Assembly (NCBI RefSeq): GCF_000017565.1
Contig: NC_009719.1
Span: 1,798,001 to 1,862,000, forward strand
Reading direction: 5' to 3'
Source: Parvibaculum lavamentivorans DS-1
GTDB lineage: Bacteria; Pseudomonadota; Alphaproteobacteria; Parvibaculales; Parvibaculaceae
DNA: 64,000 nucleotides
Below, piece after piece: positions 63,299 to 64,000 of the stretch; position 1 is the stretch's first letter; every line of letters begins with the position of its first letter. The position numbers and the translations under genes are program-made. Below the pieces are notes generated by a model that had not been told where the DNA came from, searched no databases, and worked only from the letters and a program-made list of their open reading frames with translations.

Positions 63299-64000
63299 AT
63301 GTCGAAAGAGTCTCAGGAGCGCGGGCATCATCTCGAAGCTTTTCTGGAAATGTTGAGTGCCGAACGTGGCGCCGCGCGCAACACGCTCGACGCCTATGAG
63401 CGCGACCTGAAGGATTTTTCAGGCTTCCTCGTTTCGCGCGGCCGCGATCTCGTTCAGGCATCCGCGAACGACATCCGGCAATATCTCGAAAACCTCTCGG
63501 ACCAGGGCCTTTCCGCTTCGACGGCGGCTCGGCGTCTTTCCGCCATTCGCCAGTTTCACGGCTTCCTGTTCGCTGAAGGGGTTCGCACCGACGATCCTTG
63601 CGGTTCGATCGAAGGTCCGCGCCGGGCACGGCCCTTGCCGAAGACGTTGACCGTGGAGGAAGTGGACGCGCTTCTCTCGGCCGCCCAGCGCGCGGAGGAT
63701 GGCCGCACGCAGGAAGAAAGCGTGCTTGCCTACAAGCGCGCCCGTCTTGTCTGTCTCATGGAAGTTCTCTACGCCACCGGGCTTCGCGTGTCGGAGCTGG
63801 TCGGCCTTCCTCTGTCCGCCGTGCGCGGGCAGGAGCGTTTTCTCGCCGTCAGCGGCAAGGGCGGGCGGGAGCGGCTCGTGCCTCTTTCGGAAACCGCGCG
63901 CGCCGCAATCGATGCCTATCTGCCGCTTCGCTCGTTGCGTCTTGGCGAGCAGGTTTCGCCCTGGCTTTTCCCGTCGCGCGGCAGGCAGGGACATCTCACG
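63299..64000 (+). CDS. xerD: Tyrosine recombinase XerD, 3' truncated by the window
   Basis: The first 234 residues are present. The SAM-like N-terminal domain includes HHLEAFLEMLSAERGAARNT, ASTAARRLSAIRQFHGFL and EGVRTDDPC. The catalytic domain starts KTLTVEEVDALL, with the first catalytic Arg in YATGLRVSELVGL near residue 162 and a Lys in VSGKGGRERLVPLS. The HxxR and Tyr motifs would lie beyond the window. XerD with XerC resolves chromosome dimers at dif. AGAGGTGAG precedes ATG 63299. Confidence 0.93.
   Translation, partial: MSKESQERGHHLEAFLEMLSAERGAARNTLDAYERDLKDFSGFLVSRGRDLVQASANDIRQYLENLSDQGLSASTAARRLSAIRQFHGFLFAEGVRTDDPCGSIEGPRRARPLPKTLTVEEVDALLSAAQRAEDGRTQEESVLAYKRARLVCLMEVLYATGLRVSELVGLPLSAVRGQERFLAVSGKGGRERLVPLSETARAAIDAYLPLRSLRLGEQVSPWLFPSRGRQGHLT

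Noticed and set aside
1-64000. CRISPR array, rRNA operon or complete insertion sequence
   Set aside because: I saw no regularly spaced identical repeats with unique spacers, no rRNA-like stretch and no transposase. The only recombinase is XerD.

Overview
The window is a high-GC chromosomal segment from an alphaproteobacterium. The markers are adjacent cobS/cobT with a DnaJ-domain gene and bolA, a carD-fdxA-rpoH neighbourhood, a Suv3-type helicase beside an S4-domain gene, and an aroK-aroB-corC operon followed by xerD. Many acyl-CoA dehydrogenase, acyl-CoA ligase, enoyl-CoA hydratase and alpha/beta-hydrolase genes point to a lipid- or hydrocarbon-degrading, Parvibaculum-like Rhizobiales/Hyphomicrobiales organism. 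The genus is a guess from gene content, not from any search.

Region 1 (1-18.2 kb) is catabolic and lipid metabolism: a truncated esterase, a HAD phosphatase, an acyl-CoA ligase, a SulP transporter, a glpD / lipid-kinase / alkyl-DHAP-synthase-like operon, a LuxR-type regulator, a DsbA-fold isomerase, three paralogous alpha/beta hydrolases, a DJ-1/PfpI protein, an SDR and a large acyl-CoA dehydrogenase. Its intergenic gaps carry a family of palindromic repeats. Region 2 (18.45-21.03 kb) is an AT-richer island holding one OLD-family ATPase/TOPRIM nuclease gene, bracketed by a 12-bp direct repeat; this is the best candidate for a transferred, defence-like element. Region 3 (21-28 kb) holds a PAS_5 protein, a thioesterase, a small outer-membrane protein, an enoyl-CoA hydratase, a PilZ-like protein, a GT9 glycosyltransferase and a phage-type S24 repressor beside tRNA-Arg(CCT).

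Region 4 (28-43 kb) is regulation and stress: a LuxR response regulator, a secreted nuclease, an M48 lipoprotein protease, an RpoH-type sigma factor, a CarD protein with a histone-H1-like N-terminal tail, ferredoxin FdxA, a TerB protein, S4 and Suv3-like RNA proteins, an acyl-CoA dehydrogenase and a PAS-GAF histidine kinase. Region 5 (43-53.8 kb) has methylmalonyl-CoA mutase and its GTPase MeaB, ribosomal protein L28, a VUT-like membrane protein, a phytase/esterase-like protein, MATE and MFS exporters, and a SufR-like Fe-S regulator divergent from the MFS gene. Region 6 (53.8-64 kb) has cobT-cobS, a DnaJ-domain gene, bolA, the corC-aroB-aroK operon, a 47-residue membrane protein overlapping a large exported protein, and xerD, cut by the window end.

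Regulatory signals seen include several intrinsic terminators, sigma-70-like promoters before methylmalonyl-CoA mutase and rpmB, a three-unit Pho-box-like repeat at 22.35 kb, an operator pair beside the S24 repressor, and palindromes in the AT-rich MFS/regulator gap. All family assignments are by reading motifs; no database search was run.
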